In this document: one piece after another, positions 21,426-31,821 of the stretch
How positions within the stretch are numbered: the first letter of the stretch is position 1
How the letters are laid out: each line of letters starts with the position of its first letter
Assembly: GCA_023014365.1 (NCBI GenBank)
Contig: JAEBUN010000036.1
Span: 248,001-312,000 of the forward strand
DNA: 64,000 nucleotides
Source of the DNA: Lepiota brunneoincarnata
Taxonomy: Eukaryota > Basidiomycota > Agaricomycetes > Agaricales > Agaricaceae
Direction: 5' to 3'
Made by a program: the position numbers and the translations under genes
Notes under the pieces: generated by a model
Database searches by the model: none
What the model saw: only the letters and a program-made list of their open reading frames with translations
What the model was told of the DNA's origin: nothing

Positions 21426-22099
21426 GTGTATCAGCAGGGTTGGGCTCAGGGATGGGGGTGGCTGAAGGATGAGGCCAGGTTTGACATTGGGCATCGGCTA
21501 GGGTGGCCGGACCCAGATCCCTTACCACAGACCTCTAGATGTACCTTGCGTAAGGGGGGGCAAACTTGCCAGTCCCCTTACAGAGAAGAGGATTATGAGT
21601 CAGGAGAAAGTGATGGAACATCATACAGCAGTGGAATGGAGAATGAGGACACTGACTCATTGTAAGATATAAATAACAATAGGATGCCATCAGCTAGGAT
21701 GCACATCATGGTCAAGGCTGCACAGGACACATAGAATAGCTCAATAACCTATAATGAGTATATGGTATCTCATAGGTATATAAAGGCTTGTACAAGTAGA
21801 GATTAAAGCCTTAAGCTTTAATCTTGTTAACAGCAGTCATTAACCCTCTCTGCCTTAACTTGGCATGTTCCCTTGTTATCTCATTGAGCACAATCCACTA
21901 AGCTCTACAAGGCCAACTATCTTGGACACCTTGTAGAGTGATTGAAGGCCTTCTCCAGTTATCTTCAGATACAGAAGGAGCAAGGATCATAACATGCTCA
22001 CATTACCCAACAGTCTCACTAACACTCAACTGCATTGGACCTTGCAGATGCCTAACAAGCATAACAATGTATGACAGGTATTCTTAACTAAATAAGGTC

Positions 22100-22740
22100 C
22101 TCCTGATGGATTTCTGATAACAGCCAATGTTGAATGCTACTTACAAAGTGAGTTTGAAAGAATCTGACAAGGTAATTCCATCACATGCCTTCACTCCCAG
22201 TGGCCAACGGAGGATGAGCTCTTCACAATCATGGCTACATCAGCTAGGCTCTTTGCATATGCTTCAACTGTGATCAATTTTGTTGATGATCCAGTCTTTG
22301 GAAACCCAGTTTCTGGGCTTACTCTATTGCTTGCTGCAATCAAAAATGCCCTACAGCAACTGTCAAAAGAGAGAACACATCCAGTGGCCCAGCTTTATAT
22401 GCTCTATACCTACATACTCCCCCAAGAGCATATTACCTGATACCAATGCACTACTCATAAGCCATTATCTTCTGCATTCCCATGGAGTCAGTCTCACTAT
22501 CTTGGCCTACATCTGTAATTGGGCTGGGATAACACCCTAAGATACCTATGGCACTCTTCATCAACTTCATTCCATTCTCATGATTCCAAATCCCAGAGAA
22601 GCTGAAAGATGTGACCTACATTTTCATCATCAATCCTTCTATGAATACCTTAAAGACTCCCACCAGTCACATGAGTTTCATCTCACCATTACTGAGACAA
22701 ATAAGCAGAAGCTTGACTGCTGTTTCTAAATCATGAAAAA
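22100..22740 (+). pseudogene. Relic of a NACHT-domain (fungal NLR-like) protein
   Basis: An 80-codon open stretch (22200-22439) reads DELFTIMATSARLFAYASTVINFVDD..FGNPVSGL..LLAAI, then LYMLYTYIL. This matches the helical region after the NACHT P-loop domain in basidiomycete NLR-like proteins (A.LF.YA.T.IRFI.D, ..RL..LL, LD.LY..IL). In another frame, near 22615-22680, comes DLHFHHQSFYEYLKDSHQSHEF, the HHKSF.DFL motif that follows in the same proteins. The P-loop part is missing, cut off by the L2 copy at 21994 or earlier. NACHT proteins act as incompatibility and immune receptors in fungi; this piece is dead. Confidence 0.65.
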
Positions 22741-22997
22741 GGCTTATACAAGTAATGTTAAATCCAATAGGAGAATCTCCTATTGTTCATTCTCTGAGGG
22801 ATCCTGTATGGACATTCCTCCTCCTTAAACCCCATTGGGAAGAAGTCCTCCATTTCATGGCCTTAGAAATCATCCCTGCTTCATGATCCAGCTTCAAGCA
22901 CTCAACACCACCAGGAAAATGGGATTCTGTCTGTATCATGTTTTATGAGCCCTTGCTGTAAGGGAAACTCTAGGTCACTGTTCTCAACCTCAAATTT

Positions 22998-23137
22998 GGA
23001 ATTCTGATTCACAGACTCCTTGTGTTTGGAAATGTAATCCCCAGACTCCCTGCACTTGGAAATGTGATCTCCAACATCTCTGTGTTTATAAATCTGATTT
23101 CCAACCTCCCTATGCTCAGAAATCCAATTCCCAGCCC
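22998..23137. repeat. 30-bp minisatellite, left part
   Basis: About 4.5 degenerate units of 30 bp, pattern GGAAATGTGATCCCCAGACTCCCTGCACTT with changes. The array stops abruptly at the LTR of Gypsy copy 1 and continues on its other side at 30915. Confidence 0.85.
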
Positions 23138-23521
23138 TGTTATCAGAAGTCTCATCAGAAGGATGGTTATTTTTAGCTTACATTCCCATGTCACTACGAA
23201 ACCATCAGTAGTGTACATCAGAAGGACTCTTCTTAGTATATGCCTCATGTTCCTTATCTCTGACTCATAGTTACTCTGGTCCAGACTATTATAGTAGGAG
23301 TACAGCCACACTTAGAAGTATATAAGGATACAGTACAATATCTTGTATCCTTATCTTAGTGTTATACATTCTTGCCTCCTATAACTCTTTGCCCCTAAAC
23401 TGGCTGGACTATAGTGCTACGTCGTCTCCAAGTCACGCTTAGTAGGACAGGACCAAGTCTGTATAGACATCCTGTGTTGAACTCCATGCTACTCAAGAGC
23501 GAACCCCTAACCCGGGTAACA
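23138..23521 (+). repeat. 5' LTR of Gypsy G copy 1
   Basis: 384 bp, TGTTATCAGAAGTC...CCCGGGTAACA. TATA-like AGTATATAAGG near 23318. The same LTR occurs at 30531, 41953 (inverted) and as solo copies at 59753 (inverted) and, diverged, 31072. Confidence 0.92.
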
Positions 23522-23699
23522 AAACACTAAGATACTCTACTGCTTATCTCTTGCTCACCCTCTACTCTGCTCTGCCAATGTACTGAACGTGTCGAAGGTA
23601 CTCTGGTCGTTCAAAATGATGTGCGAAAGAAAACTGCCTCTCTGTGTAGCCATCACTATGTCCCTGACAAAATCAGCAAATCAAAAAGGAAAACAACCA

Positions 23700-25040
23700 G
23701 AATCGAACAAAGAACCACCTGAGATCCCTTGGAGATTTGCCTGATGGGCTAAAATATTCAACAAGAAAGCCTCTGAACAATTCCCACCATCAAGAACATT
23801 TGATCACAAAATCAAACTAAAACTGACATTCAAAGCAAAATTGATGAAACCCTATCAAGTGGCACCTGCCTGAAGAAAAAGCATTAAAAGAATTTATAGA
23901 CGAAAACCTCCGAAAAGGGTACATCCGCCCCTCAAAATCCCCTATGGCATCACCTTGCTTCTTCGTTGCCAAGAAAGGAGGAGACCTCCAGCCCTGCCAA
24001 GACTATTGTTATCTAAACGATCACACTGTCAAAAACACCTACCCAATCCCCATGATCTCCTCTATCATGGACAAACTCAAAGGAGCTAAGTACTTCACTA
24101 AGCTTGACATCCACCTAGGATACAATAACGTCAGAATAAAAGATGGCAATCAATGGAAAGCAGCGTTCAAGACTCCCATGGGTCTTTTCGAACCGACTGT
24201 CATATTTTTCGGACTTTGCAATAGTCCTGTGATGTTCCAACACATGATGGACATGTTATTCTCTGAAATAATGGAAAAAAGAGGGATCATCATCTATATG
24301 GATGATATCCTAATCTATGGTAAAACCCAGGAAGAAACCGACTGACTTACGGAAAAAGTACTGCAGATCCTGCAGGAAAACAACCTCTACCTCAAAACAG
24401 AGAAATGCAAGTTCAACAAACAACGACTCGAATATCTCGGCATGATCATCACACCTGATGAAATCAAAATGGATCCTGGAAAACTCAAAGGAATAGAAGA
24501 CTGGCCAGTGCCTGAAAACAGTCCGACACATTCGGAAATTCATCGGATTCTGTAACTTCTACCAGAAGTTCATCCGCAGCTATTCCCACCACACCAAACC
24601 CCTTAACCAACTCCTATCCAAATCAAACAAATTTGAATGGAAAGAAGAACAACAGAAAGCGTTTGAAACACTCAAGAACAAATTCTTAAAGGAAACAGTA
24701 CTCCTCATGCCTGACTCCACAAAACCCTTCAAAATAGAAGCTGTCTTGTACCAACACAACATCAACAGATTATGGAAACCTGTATCATTCTATTCAAAGA
24801 TGTTCGGACCAGCGGAATACAATTACGATATCTATAACAGGGAACTCCTTACTATTATCCAAGCCCTCGAAGAATGGCACCACTACCTCCTTGGCAGCCC
24901 CCATACTGTCCATATTAGAACGGATCACCAGAACCTTACATACTGGCATAAACCCCAGAAAATCAACCGCCGACAAGCATGATGGGTCCAGACCCTAGCC
25001 AACTACAACTTCAAATTAGAACATGTCCCAGGATGAAAGA
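23700..25040 (+). pseudogene. Gypsy G copy 1: RT and RNase H
   Basis: From the protease-RT linker (ETPW..FA-like, 23730) into [32 protein letters not shown] and the catalytic YMDDILIYG (near 24295-24320). TGA 24343-24345 follows directly; copy 2 has a TGA at the equivalent codon. RT thumb and RNase H (24400-25040: SYHHTKPLN, FSKMFGPAE, RTDHQNL) follow with a frameshift near 24510 and a small deletion near 24740 that removes the first RNase H Asp region. Ends at VPG-TGA-K, where the nested element inserted; copy 2 has VPGSK. Confidence 0.85.
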
Positions 25041-25362
25041 TGTTAGGGGAAGTAAGAGCACTGGAACCAATTTGATATTTGGGTGGCAAATACAATCGAC
25101 ACCCACACTACTTATATACATAGTGGTCTGTGCACAGACCAGGTAGCCAAACACTACGTAGCTACTAGAATATAACATACGCAGACAATACACAAACAAT
25201 GTCAGTTGTACGCGGATTCGGACTCGGGGATGGGGGTGGCCGAAGGCCGAGGCTGGGCTTAGGCATCAGGCATTGGCTAGAGAGGCCGAGCCCAGACACC
25301 CAACTGCAGACCCCTAGACATACCTTGCAGTAAGGGGGTGCACAAACGCTAGTCCCCTTACA
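25041..25362 (-). repeat. 3' LTR of the KH-gag element
   Basis: TGTTAGGGGAAGTAAG...CCCCTTACA on plus. Differs from the partner by scattered substitutions, mostly transitions, and a few single-base differences. Confidence 0.9.
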
Positions 25363-25392
25363 CCAGCCCCCTCTTAAGAGTCGACGACCCGG

Positions 25393-25854
25393 TGTAAGGG
25401 GACACTCCAGACACCTCAGCAACACCTCCATTAACCCTATCGACACCCCTGTACCCTCCAACGCATTATATATCCCTCCCTTCAAACGCTCACACTGCAA
25501 ACACAGCCAGAATACTCCATACACTCCCTCACTGTCCAGATAAAACCCTCCCTCATTTCCTCTCATTCCTACAGACTCTAGACTGTCATATTCACATCCC
25601 ACATTCGTTTCAACCACACCAGGCCTTGTGCAACCTAGAGACACCACAGCTAGGCCTGGTTCGATTTATATTGATTATATAAGTTAGGTATATACATAGT
25701 TTTTCGCCTGCAGGGGTTTCCTCATCCTATTCTCTTAGGATTTCCCTGCAGGTATGTGTCCTGTACATAACTCATAGTTTAATATCACTTAGGATTTCCC
25801 TGCAGTCGTTTCGGCTCCCCCCAAGCTGTCAAGGCCTCCCAGGTCGCCCTAACA
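25393..25854 (+). mobile_element. Solo LTR of another family inside the KH-gag element
   Basis: 462 bp, TGTAAGGGGACACTCC...GGTCGCCCTAACA, flanked by cccgg/cccag (one mismatch). Compared with element C (17648 onward), the host sequence is uninterrupted there, confirming the insertion. Contains TATATAAGTTAGG-type promoter-like sequence near 25675 and repeated TTAGGATTTCCCTGCAG. Confidence 0.75.
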
Positions 25855-25859
25855 CCCAG

Positions 25860-27019
25860 TGACTCAGTTCCTTTATCCTAGACAGCACGGGCCCAGCGGC
25901 CATCCATGAGCCAAATGACGAGCCCATCCGCCAAGAGGGAACGGGCATAGTCAAGACAGGCTGGGTAGGCGACAGGTGGAAGTCCCTGGCCCCAGGTCAA
26001 AATGACACTGTCAACCTCCATCGGGGTCAAGGCCGGGGTAGGGGTAGCGCTTCCCATTTGGACTGATGGGACTCCGGGAGTAGACGTGCTGGAGGGGGTA
26101 GAGATGGGCATAGGCAAGCCATGCAACGGTTGCCGAGAAACCGCGGGCGAATGAGTAGGAGTGGGAGTAGATGCAGCTGTGCGCATAGTAGTCGACGGAA
26201 CACCAGCCAGGGTAGAGATATGAGGGGGAGTAGGTACAACAGAGGAGGCCTGCGAGGAGGACCGTGCACCTGGTTGCACCCAGTTGGGGACCGGGGTAGC
26301 AGAGCTGGGGGCAACTGGGGTCTGTGCGGGCCGGAGCAGGGGCCTGGGCCACTCCAGGAGTGGACGGTCTGGGGGCCGGAAGCTGCCGTTGTCTTCTCCT
26401 TCTTTGTCTTGGGAAGGTGGATGTGCTTACTGCGCAATCCGCTTACCTAACACCACAAGGGCATCACCGAGTTGCTGCTTGGTCCCCCTGATAGAGACAT
26501 GATGCTCATCAGCACCATCCGTGGCCACTGAATAGACCCGGAGGTGAGCTGCTGCTGATGTCAGCGACCTGTTTAAGGCCACAGCCGCCACGACCAACCA
26601 CATGCCCGCCCATGTCGTCGGCGATGACAAGGGTGGCCTGATAGCGATCGGCCTCATCGTCCCATGGGTAGTGAGCTGACAGCGGGAGGGCAGTAGAGGT
26701 GCCTTTTACTGTGGGGCAAGTGGGGCCTGGGCAGTTAGGAGTGCGTGGGACACCCACGGAGATCTGCAAGCGGCCCTTCTGGGTAGTGGCTGCTTGGATG
26801 ACAGCTGGGGTAGGACTGGCGGCAGCTGTCAAGGTACGATCCTTGAGGGTGCGCAGGCGGGATGAGAGCAAACCTGATCAAGTGGTTAAGCTCGCCGATC
26901 CAGGCCAATAAGGCCTGAGTATCCTCACCTGAACGCGAGGGTCCTGCCGAGGTAGGGGCCGTTGTCGGTAGGGCAGGTGCAGTTGCTTTCTGCTTGCCTG
27001 AGGACTTTCGGCAGGGCAT
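25860..27019 (-). pseudogene. Gag-like protein with KH domain
   Basis: Frame from ATG 27019 (MPCRKSSGKQKATAPALP) shifts to 26871-26509 and then 26657-26427. The middle segment reads DDMGGHVVGRGGCGLKQVADIS, then YSVATDG..EHHVSIRGTKQQLGDALVVLGKRIA. G-x-x-G with flanking hydrophobics, a beta-type centre and a final amphipathic helix fit a KH RNA-binding fold. After it comes a Pro/Thr/Ser-rich part and the C-terminal block (LTWGQG, DGRWARAV) shared with element C. Presumably binds the element's RNA. At least two frameshifts make it a relic. Confidence 0.6.
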
Positions 27020-27100
27020 AGTAGCGTTAGGGCTGAGAAGACAGGGTAGGCGGGGTGCAGAGGGCTAGGTTGGTAAGTCTGTGTAGAGACCCAAATATTC

Positions 27101-27420
27101 TGTTAGGGGAAGTAAGAGCACTGGAACCAATTTGATATTTGGGTGGCGAATACAATTGACACCCACACTACTTATATACATAGTGGTCTGCGCACAGACC
27201 GGGTAGCCAAACACTACATAGCTACTAGAATATAACATACGCAGACAATACACAAACAATGTCAGTTGTACACGGATCGGACTTGGGGATGGGGGTGGCC
27301 AAAGGCCAAGGCCAGGCTTAGGCATTGGGCATCAGCTAGAGAGGCCAAGCCCAGACACCCAACCACAGACCCCTAGACATACCTTGCATAAGGGGGTGCA
27401 CAAACGCTAGTCCCCTTACA
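27101..27420 (-). repeat. 5' LTR of the KH-gag element
   Basis: 320 bp, partner of 25041-25362. High similarity means a fairly recent insertion. Confidence 0.9.
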
Positions 27421-29040
27421 AAAGATCCCTGCACCTGATGCTCTATCAAGACATCCAGACCATATCCCCAATGAGGATAACAATAATGAAGATGTTACCA
27501 TGCTCCCAGACAACCTCTTTGTTGCCACAGCCGACATAAAGATCAAAACCTGATCACAGTACTCCCAGAACACCTCTTTATTGTCACTGTCAATATGAAA
27601 CTCCAAGAAGGAATCACGGAATCACCCAAATATGACGCTAGAACAACCGAAGCATTCAAAATCCTGAAGGAAGTCCACCCTAATGCCACTGATAAGGACT
27701 TTGGAACAGTTCCAACCCCAAATGGTCCACTCCTCATGTTCCAAGAATGTGTCATCATCCCAGAAGAACTCCAACTCAGATGCAATGTCATTGCAAGATA
27801 CCATGACCACCCTACACGCAGCCACCCTGGAGAACAGGAAACATACCACCTTGCCAAGAAAGAAGTATACTGGCCAGGAATGTTGACATTCATAAAGAAC
27901 TACATCAAAGGCTGTCCAGAATGTCAGCAACACAAAATCATATGCAGACTGGATCGCGCACTGACTCAACCAATCCCACCATCACCTTCCAGATGCCCAT
28001 TTGCCCAGATCTCATGGGATCTTATCACTGGTCTACCACCTAGCACTGGCCATAATGCAATATTGTCCATGGTGGACCATAGCCTTACGAAGGGGGTAAT
28101 TTTCATCCCAACCTCAGATCGATCAAATGCCGATGACATCAGACGACTATTAATAGAAAAAGTCTTCACTAGGTTTGGACTACCCAACAAGATCATATCA
28201 GATCGGGACCCCAGATTTGCCGCCAACTCCCTCCAAGAGCTAGCCAAACGCCTAAACATTCAACAAGCATTCTCAACCTGCATACCATCCCCAGACAGAT
28301 GGTTCTACTGAATGATACAACCAAGAAATTGAGACCTACCTTGCCATATACTGCACCAGAAACCCCCTTGACTGGTCAGAAACCCTCCCTATCGCCAAGT
28401 TTGCACACAACTCCAAAATACATGCCTTAAGGCAGAAATCCCCATTCAAACTAATCATGGGATACAACCCCCCACCGATACCCACGGTAATGGAAACTTC
28501 AAACTTTCCATCAGTAGATGAACGCATCAGACTTCTTGATGACGCCAGGAAAGAAGCACATGTGGCACATCAACTCTCCACCGATATTATGAAACAAAGA
28601 ACCAGAAGAACTGTCAAACCCCTTGAAACACGTCAAAAAGTATGGCTAGAAGCCAAGAACCTCAAACTCCCCTTCATCTCCAACAAAATATCCCCAAAAA
28701 GACTAAGACCCTTCCTTATCTCAGAAGTCTTATCACCACTAACATACAAACTAAAACTTCCAATCAAATGGAAGATACATCCGGTATTCCACCAAAATCT
28801 CCTAACCCCATATACTGAAACAGAAGCATACGGATCTCAACCAACTCCACCACCACCAGACATCATCAACAAAGAAGAAGAATACGAAATAGAAACTATT
28901 CTTAATCACCGCTGATATTGCAGAAAACTCCAATACTATGTCAAATGGAAAGGATACTCCCACATGGAGAATGAGTGGATCACTGATGAAACACTCTGCA
29001 CAAATGCCAAAGAATATCTAACTGAGTATCATGAAGCTCA
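27421..29040 (+). pseudogene. Gypsy G copy 1: integrase and chromodomain
   Basis: After the linker (DALSRHPD), an open stretch 27595-28311 holds the H2C2 finger (HDHPTRSHPGEQ ... CPECQQHK) and two catalytic Asp motifs (SWDLITGLPPS, ISDRDPRF). Around 28290 the frame slips just before the Glu region (PQTDGSTEQ in copy 2). 28457-28915 continues with the GYNPPP and VWLEAKNL motifs, ending in a chromodomain: YEIETILNHR, TGA, YCRKLQYYVKWKGYSHMENEW (28875-28980). The chromodomain binds modified histone and steers integration to heterochromatin. Confidence 0.88.
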
Positions 29041-30492
29041 TGGAATTCCCCAGAAAGATCAGGAACCCACCAGAACCTGCCAAAGACAACTCCACTCCCA
29101 CACCAAACATACTTAAAAAGATACCTATGAACCTTGACCTCACTTGCCCTCAAACCACTCCCCCTTACTCCACAACACCCTCCCCAGATTCCTCATCATC
29201 TTCTATCATCATCATCAATAATGCAAGCATCGAACATACAACACTTCAAACAACTCCCATTCTGGCCCCATCTCCCAACACCCCCTCTCACACCTTCGCT
29301 ACCGCTTACGCCTCCCTCAGAGATGAGACCCCCAACCCCAATGCCACCCCAGAACCAACAATTGCCCCAGCCGCCTCCCTTAGATACCATACAGCTGGAG
29401 TATGACCACATGGACCAAATCACCCTTCTGATGGAGATCTGCACAAGGCTGCCACCGACAGAGCCTTTATGAATAAATTGGAACACTCTCCAATTTCAGA
29501 ATATGACTGACAACTCTGGTATGACTATACCCACCACATATGACAAACTAAGGCTCTCGCTACTGCATACAATATGCAATGTGCCTGGGCAGAATCACTC
29601 GAGCAACTTCTCCACTCAAGATCGAGTCTCATGTCCGAGGTGTCAAAGAACCTACCCAAGCGAGATGAGATACATACCTTGCAGCCCCCCACGACAACCA
29701 TCTCTCCCACCACTACCACGACAACCCCTACTGCAGTCACCACCACCACTCCCAGCAAGGGAAAGAAGCCCACCAACATCAGAAATCCCTTCAGACTTCT
29801 CACCCCCACCAAGAACACCACCCACACTGTCACCAATAACAACATCCCAATTCAGAACTCCCCCAATCCTGTTCACTCACTCACCAACCCCTGAACCACT
29901 GACAGATCGGTCTGCATCCATTGCAGATGTACCGGACACTGGGCCATGGACTGCCCCCAATTTGCCTGCCTTGGATGCAAACAATATGCCCCAGGGCACT
30001 ACTTGTATGACTGCATCAAGTATAGATGCCCCCATTGTGCTGTTTTCCAACTGCGCCATAAATGGACTGAATGTCCAAATCAAAAGACTTGACACACCCC
30101 CTACTCCCAAACTCCAGCAACCCATCCCATGACAACTCCCTTCACTCCTAGTTGATACATCAACCTCACTAACGACGACTACTATGAGGAATGTTACGAC
30201 GAGATTGCTGAGTCCAATATCACAGGAGAACCATGCAGTTCTTTCTGAAGAAAACCCAACCACCCCACCAGAAGAAAGAATAGAAAGTCCTCATTTCAGA
30301 TGTCTTCTATATGACATTTTCTATCCAGGACAACCCCCTTCCCCAGAAACTGCCGCCATACTTGATCTCCACAGAACCCCTACCCCCACCTTTTCTCCCA
30401 TCATTCCCCCTCGACCAGACTCCACCGACCAACCTCAAGTCAAATACTATGAACCAAATTACCTAGCCGAATATCCGAAAGAAGAAAACTAA
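29041..30492 (+). pseudogene. Gypsy G copy 1: zinc-knuckle ORF downstream of the chromodomain
   Basis: Three frames continue past the chromodomain with Pro/Thr/Ser-rich sequence and, near 29905-30090, serial Cys-His knuckles: CIHCRCTGHWAMDC (CX2CX4HX4C), CLGCKQYAPGHYLYDC (CX2CX6HX4C), CPHCAVFQLRHKWTEC (CX2CX6HX4C). Ends with an acidic segment (DDYYEECYDEI) and TAA 30490-30492, 38 bp before the 3' LTR. Same order is seen in copy 2 and in the fragment at 62685-63505. Gag-like nucleic-acid binding is likely; the position 3' of pol is unusual. Confidence 0.7.
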
Positions 30493-30530
30493 TGAGTTGT
30501 AATGGAAAACAACTCTAGAAATGGACCTAA

Positions 30531-30914
30531 TGTTATCAGAAGTCTCATCAGAAGGACAGTTATTTTTAGCTTACATTCCCATGTCACTACGAAACCATCA
30601 GTAGTGTACATCAGAAGGACTATTCTTAGTATATACCTCATGTTCCTTATCTCTGACTCATAGTTACTATGGTCTGGACTATTATGGTAGGAGTACAGCC
30701 ACACTTAGAAGTATATAAGGATACAGTACAATACCTTGTATCCTTATCTTAGTGTTATAAAGTTCTTGCCTCCTATACCTCTTTGCCATAACCAGCTAGA
30801 CTTATAGTGCTCCGTCATCTCCAAGTCATGCTTAGTAGGACAGGACCAAGTCTATATAGACATCCTGTGTCGAATTCTGTGCTACTCAAGAGCGAACCCC
30901 TAACCCAGGTAACA
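30531..30914 (+). repeat. 3' LTR of Gypsy G copy 1
   Basis: 384 bp, TGTTATCAGAAG...CCCAGGTAACA, preceded by AACTCTAGAAATGGACCTAA. Followed by target duplication agccc. Confidence 0.92.
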
Positions 30915-30989
30915 AGCCCCCCTGCACCTGGAAATCTGATCCCCAGACTCCCTGGGTCCAGAAATCTGTCTCCCAGCACCCCTCTGATG
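30915..30989. repeat. 30-bp minisatellite, right part
   Basis: Two and a half further units (CCTGCACCT-GGAAATCTGATCCCC...). The first five bases agccc repeat the last five bases of the left part, the target duplication of the Gypsy insertion. Confidence 0.85.
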
Positions 30990-31071
30990 TAGATATGAAC
31001 CCTCATTGGGGCATGCAACCCTATCCCAAGCCCATTCCCAACCATACCCACTTTAGGCATCCCTGACACCT

Positions 31072-31469
31072 TGTTATCAGGAATTCCTATCAGAAGGACT
31101 AGTATATATTTAGTACATCTTTCTCTCATGTCAAATATCACTCTGAAACAATCAGTAGTGTACATCAGAAGGACTTTAGTAATTGTGACCCACTCCAACT
31201 CATTCTGACTCATAGTTACTTGGATCCAAATAAACATAGTGGGAGCATCACCACACTTAGTAGTATATAAGGATACAATACATTAACATGTATCCTTATC
31301 TTAGTGTTATACAGTTCTTGCTGCCTATACTTCTTTGCCCCTAACACCAGCTAGACTTATAGTGCTCCTTCACCTTCAAGTCATGCCCAGTAGCACAAGA
31401 TCAAGTCTGTATAGACATCTTGTCTCAACTGCCATGCTACTCAAGAGCAAACCCCTAACCCAGGTAACA
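31072..31469 (+). mobile_element. Diverged solo LTR of the Gypsy G type
   Basis: 398 bp, TGTTATCAGGAATTCC...CCCAGGTAACA, perfect duplication cacct (31067-31071, 31470-31474). Clearly related to the G LTR (TCAGTAGTGTACATCAGAAGG, TATCCTTATCTTAGTGTTATA) but with many differences, so a different subfamily. It lies only 157 bp from the 3' LTR of copy 1, a second independent hit of the same locus. Confidence 0.85.
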
Positions 31470-31474
31470 CACCT

Positions 31475-31821
31475 TATGGCCTTTTATGTAGAGTAGATTA
31501 CTTAACTTAGACCTTATGGCAGGTAGTATAAGTAGTGTAGGTGAGCTCAGAGAAACCTAACTCAATTCTCTAAGGTTTCTCCCTGCTTGGCCAATGCAAC
31601 ACAACAACCAGGCTGCCCATACACCTGCTACCTTTACATCCTTTTCCACCTTTGGAATGGTAAGGAAAGTATGTTGAACAGGAGTCATCCTATTAGTAAT
31701 TGGGCCTGTTGTGCATCCTACTGTGGACATGGTTGATGACATGCAGGGCTGCAAGAACATTCCCACAAGCCCCTTTTAAGACCTCTTCCTCATGTAGCTG
31801 AGTGGCTACTCCCACAGAGGA
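31475..31821. other. No recognised gene
   Basis: A Thr/Met/Cys-rich minus-strand frame at 31557-31766 has no recognisable motif. This is the target sequence of the solo LTR and leads into repeat family R. Confidence 0.4.

Larger units (their letters stand above)
17329..21581 (-). mobile_element. Non-autonomous L1-family LTR element C with nested solo LTRs
   Basis: Intact LTR at 17329-17647 (319 bp) and the last about 155 bp of the partner LTR at 21426-21581. The element is bounded by the perfect duplication gagaa just before 17329 and just after 21581. Coding relics inside read on the minus strand, so the left LTR is the 3' LTR; a purine tract (minus strand AAGAGGGGGCTGG, at 17648-17660) sits where a polypurine tract should. 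Internal content: 3' proline-rich ORF (17690-18340), a zinc-knuckle protein relic (18480-19865), two L2 solo LTRs in opposite orientation, and about 770 bp unassigned. No reverse transcriptase or integrase, so it must be mobilised in trans. Confidence 0.75.
16699..21994 (+). mobile_element. L2-type LTR copy 3 (699-bp type with internal ORF), broken by two insertions
   Basis: Segments 16699-16945, 17272-17328 and 21587-21994 together make one copy of the same 699-bp sequence seen intact at 18730-19427 and 20644-21342. Insertions: solo LTR B (16946-17266, duplication gaagc) and LTR element C (17329-21581, duplication gagaa). Its ORF starts with ATG at position 5 of the LTR like the other copies, but has TGA at the sixth codon, where the others have Arg, and Lys/Asn changes throughout. 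Right end ATAACA at 21994; the outer flanks gctca/tgctca match only with a 1-nt offset. Confidence 0.75.
25041..27420 (-). mobile_element. Complete non-autonomous L1-family LTR element with KH-domain gag
   Basis: LTRs 25041-25362 and 27101-27420 (322 and 320 bp), perfect duplication aaaga (25036-25040, 27421-27425). Removing it restores the host RNase H/integrase linker ...KIPAPDALSRHPD. Coding relics read minus strand, so 27101-27420 is the 5' LTR; a polypurine tract (minus AAGAGGGGGCTGG) precedes the other. Internal region only 1.74 kb and contains a 462-bp foreign solo LTR, so the original internal part was about 1.28 kb: gag-like only, no pol. Confidence 0.88.
23138..30914 (+). mobile_element. 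Chromoviral Ty3/Gypsy copy 1 (family G), full-length frame with internal deletion
   Basis: LTRs 23138-23521 and 30531-30914, duplication agccc on both sides. Order on plus strand: short leader, RT, RNase H, (2.4-kb nested LTR element), integrase, chromodomain, zinc-knuckle ORF. The leader passes within about 200 bp from LTR to the protease-RT linker, so gag (if upstream) and protease are deleted; copy 2 still has the protease. Confidence 0.9.

Noticed and set aside
29196..29894. Minus-strand Gly/Val-rich frames opposite the Gypsy G 3' ORF (and their equivalents at 42991-43661)
   Set aside because: Antisense of a Pro/Thr/Ser-rich frame; Gly/Val composition is the expected mirror image.
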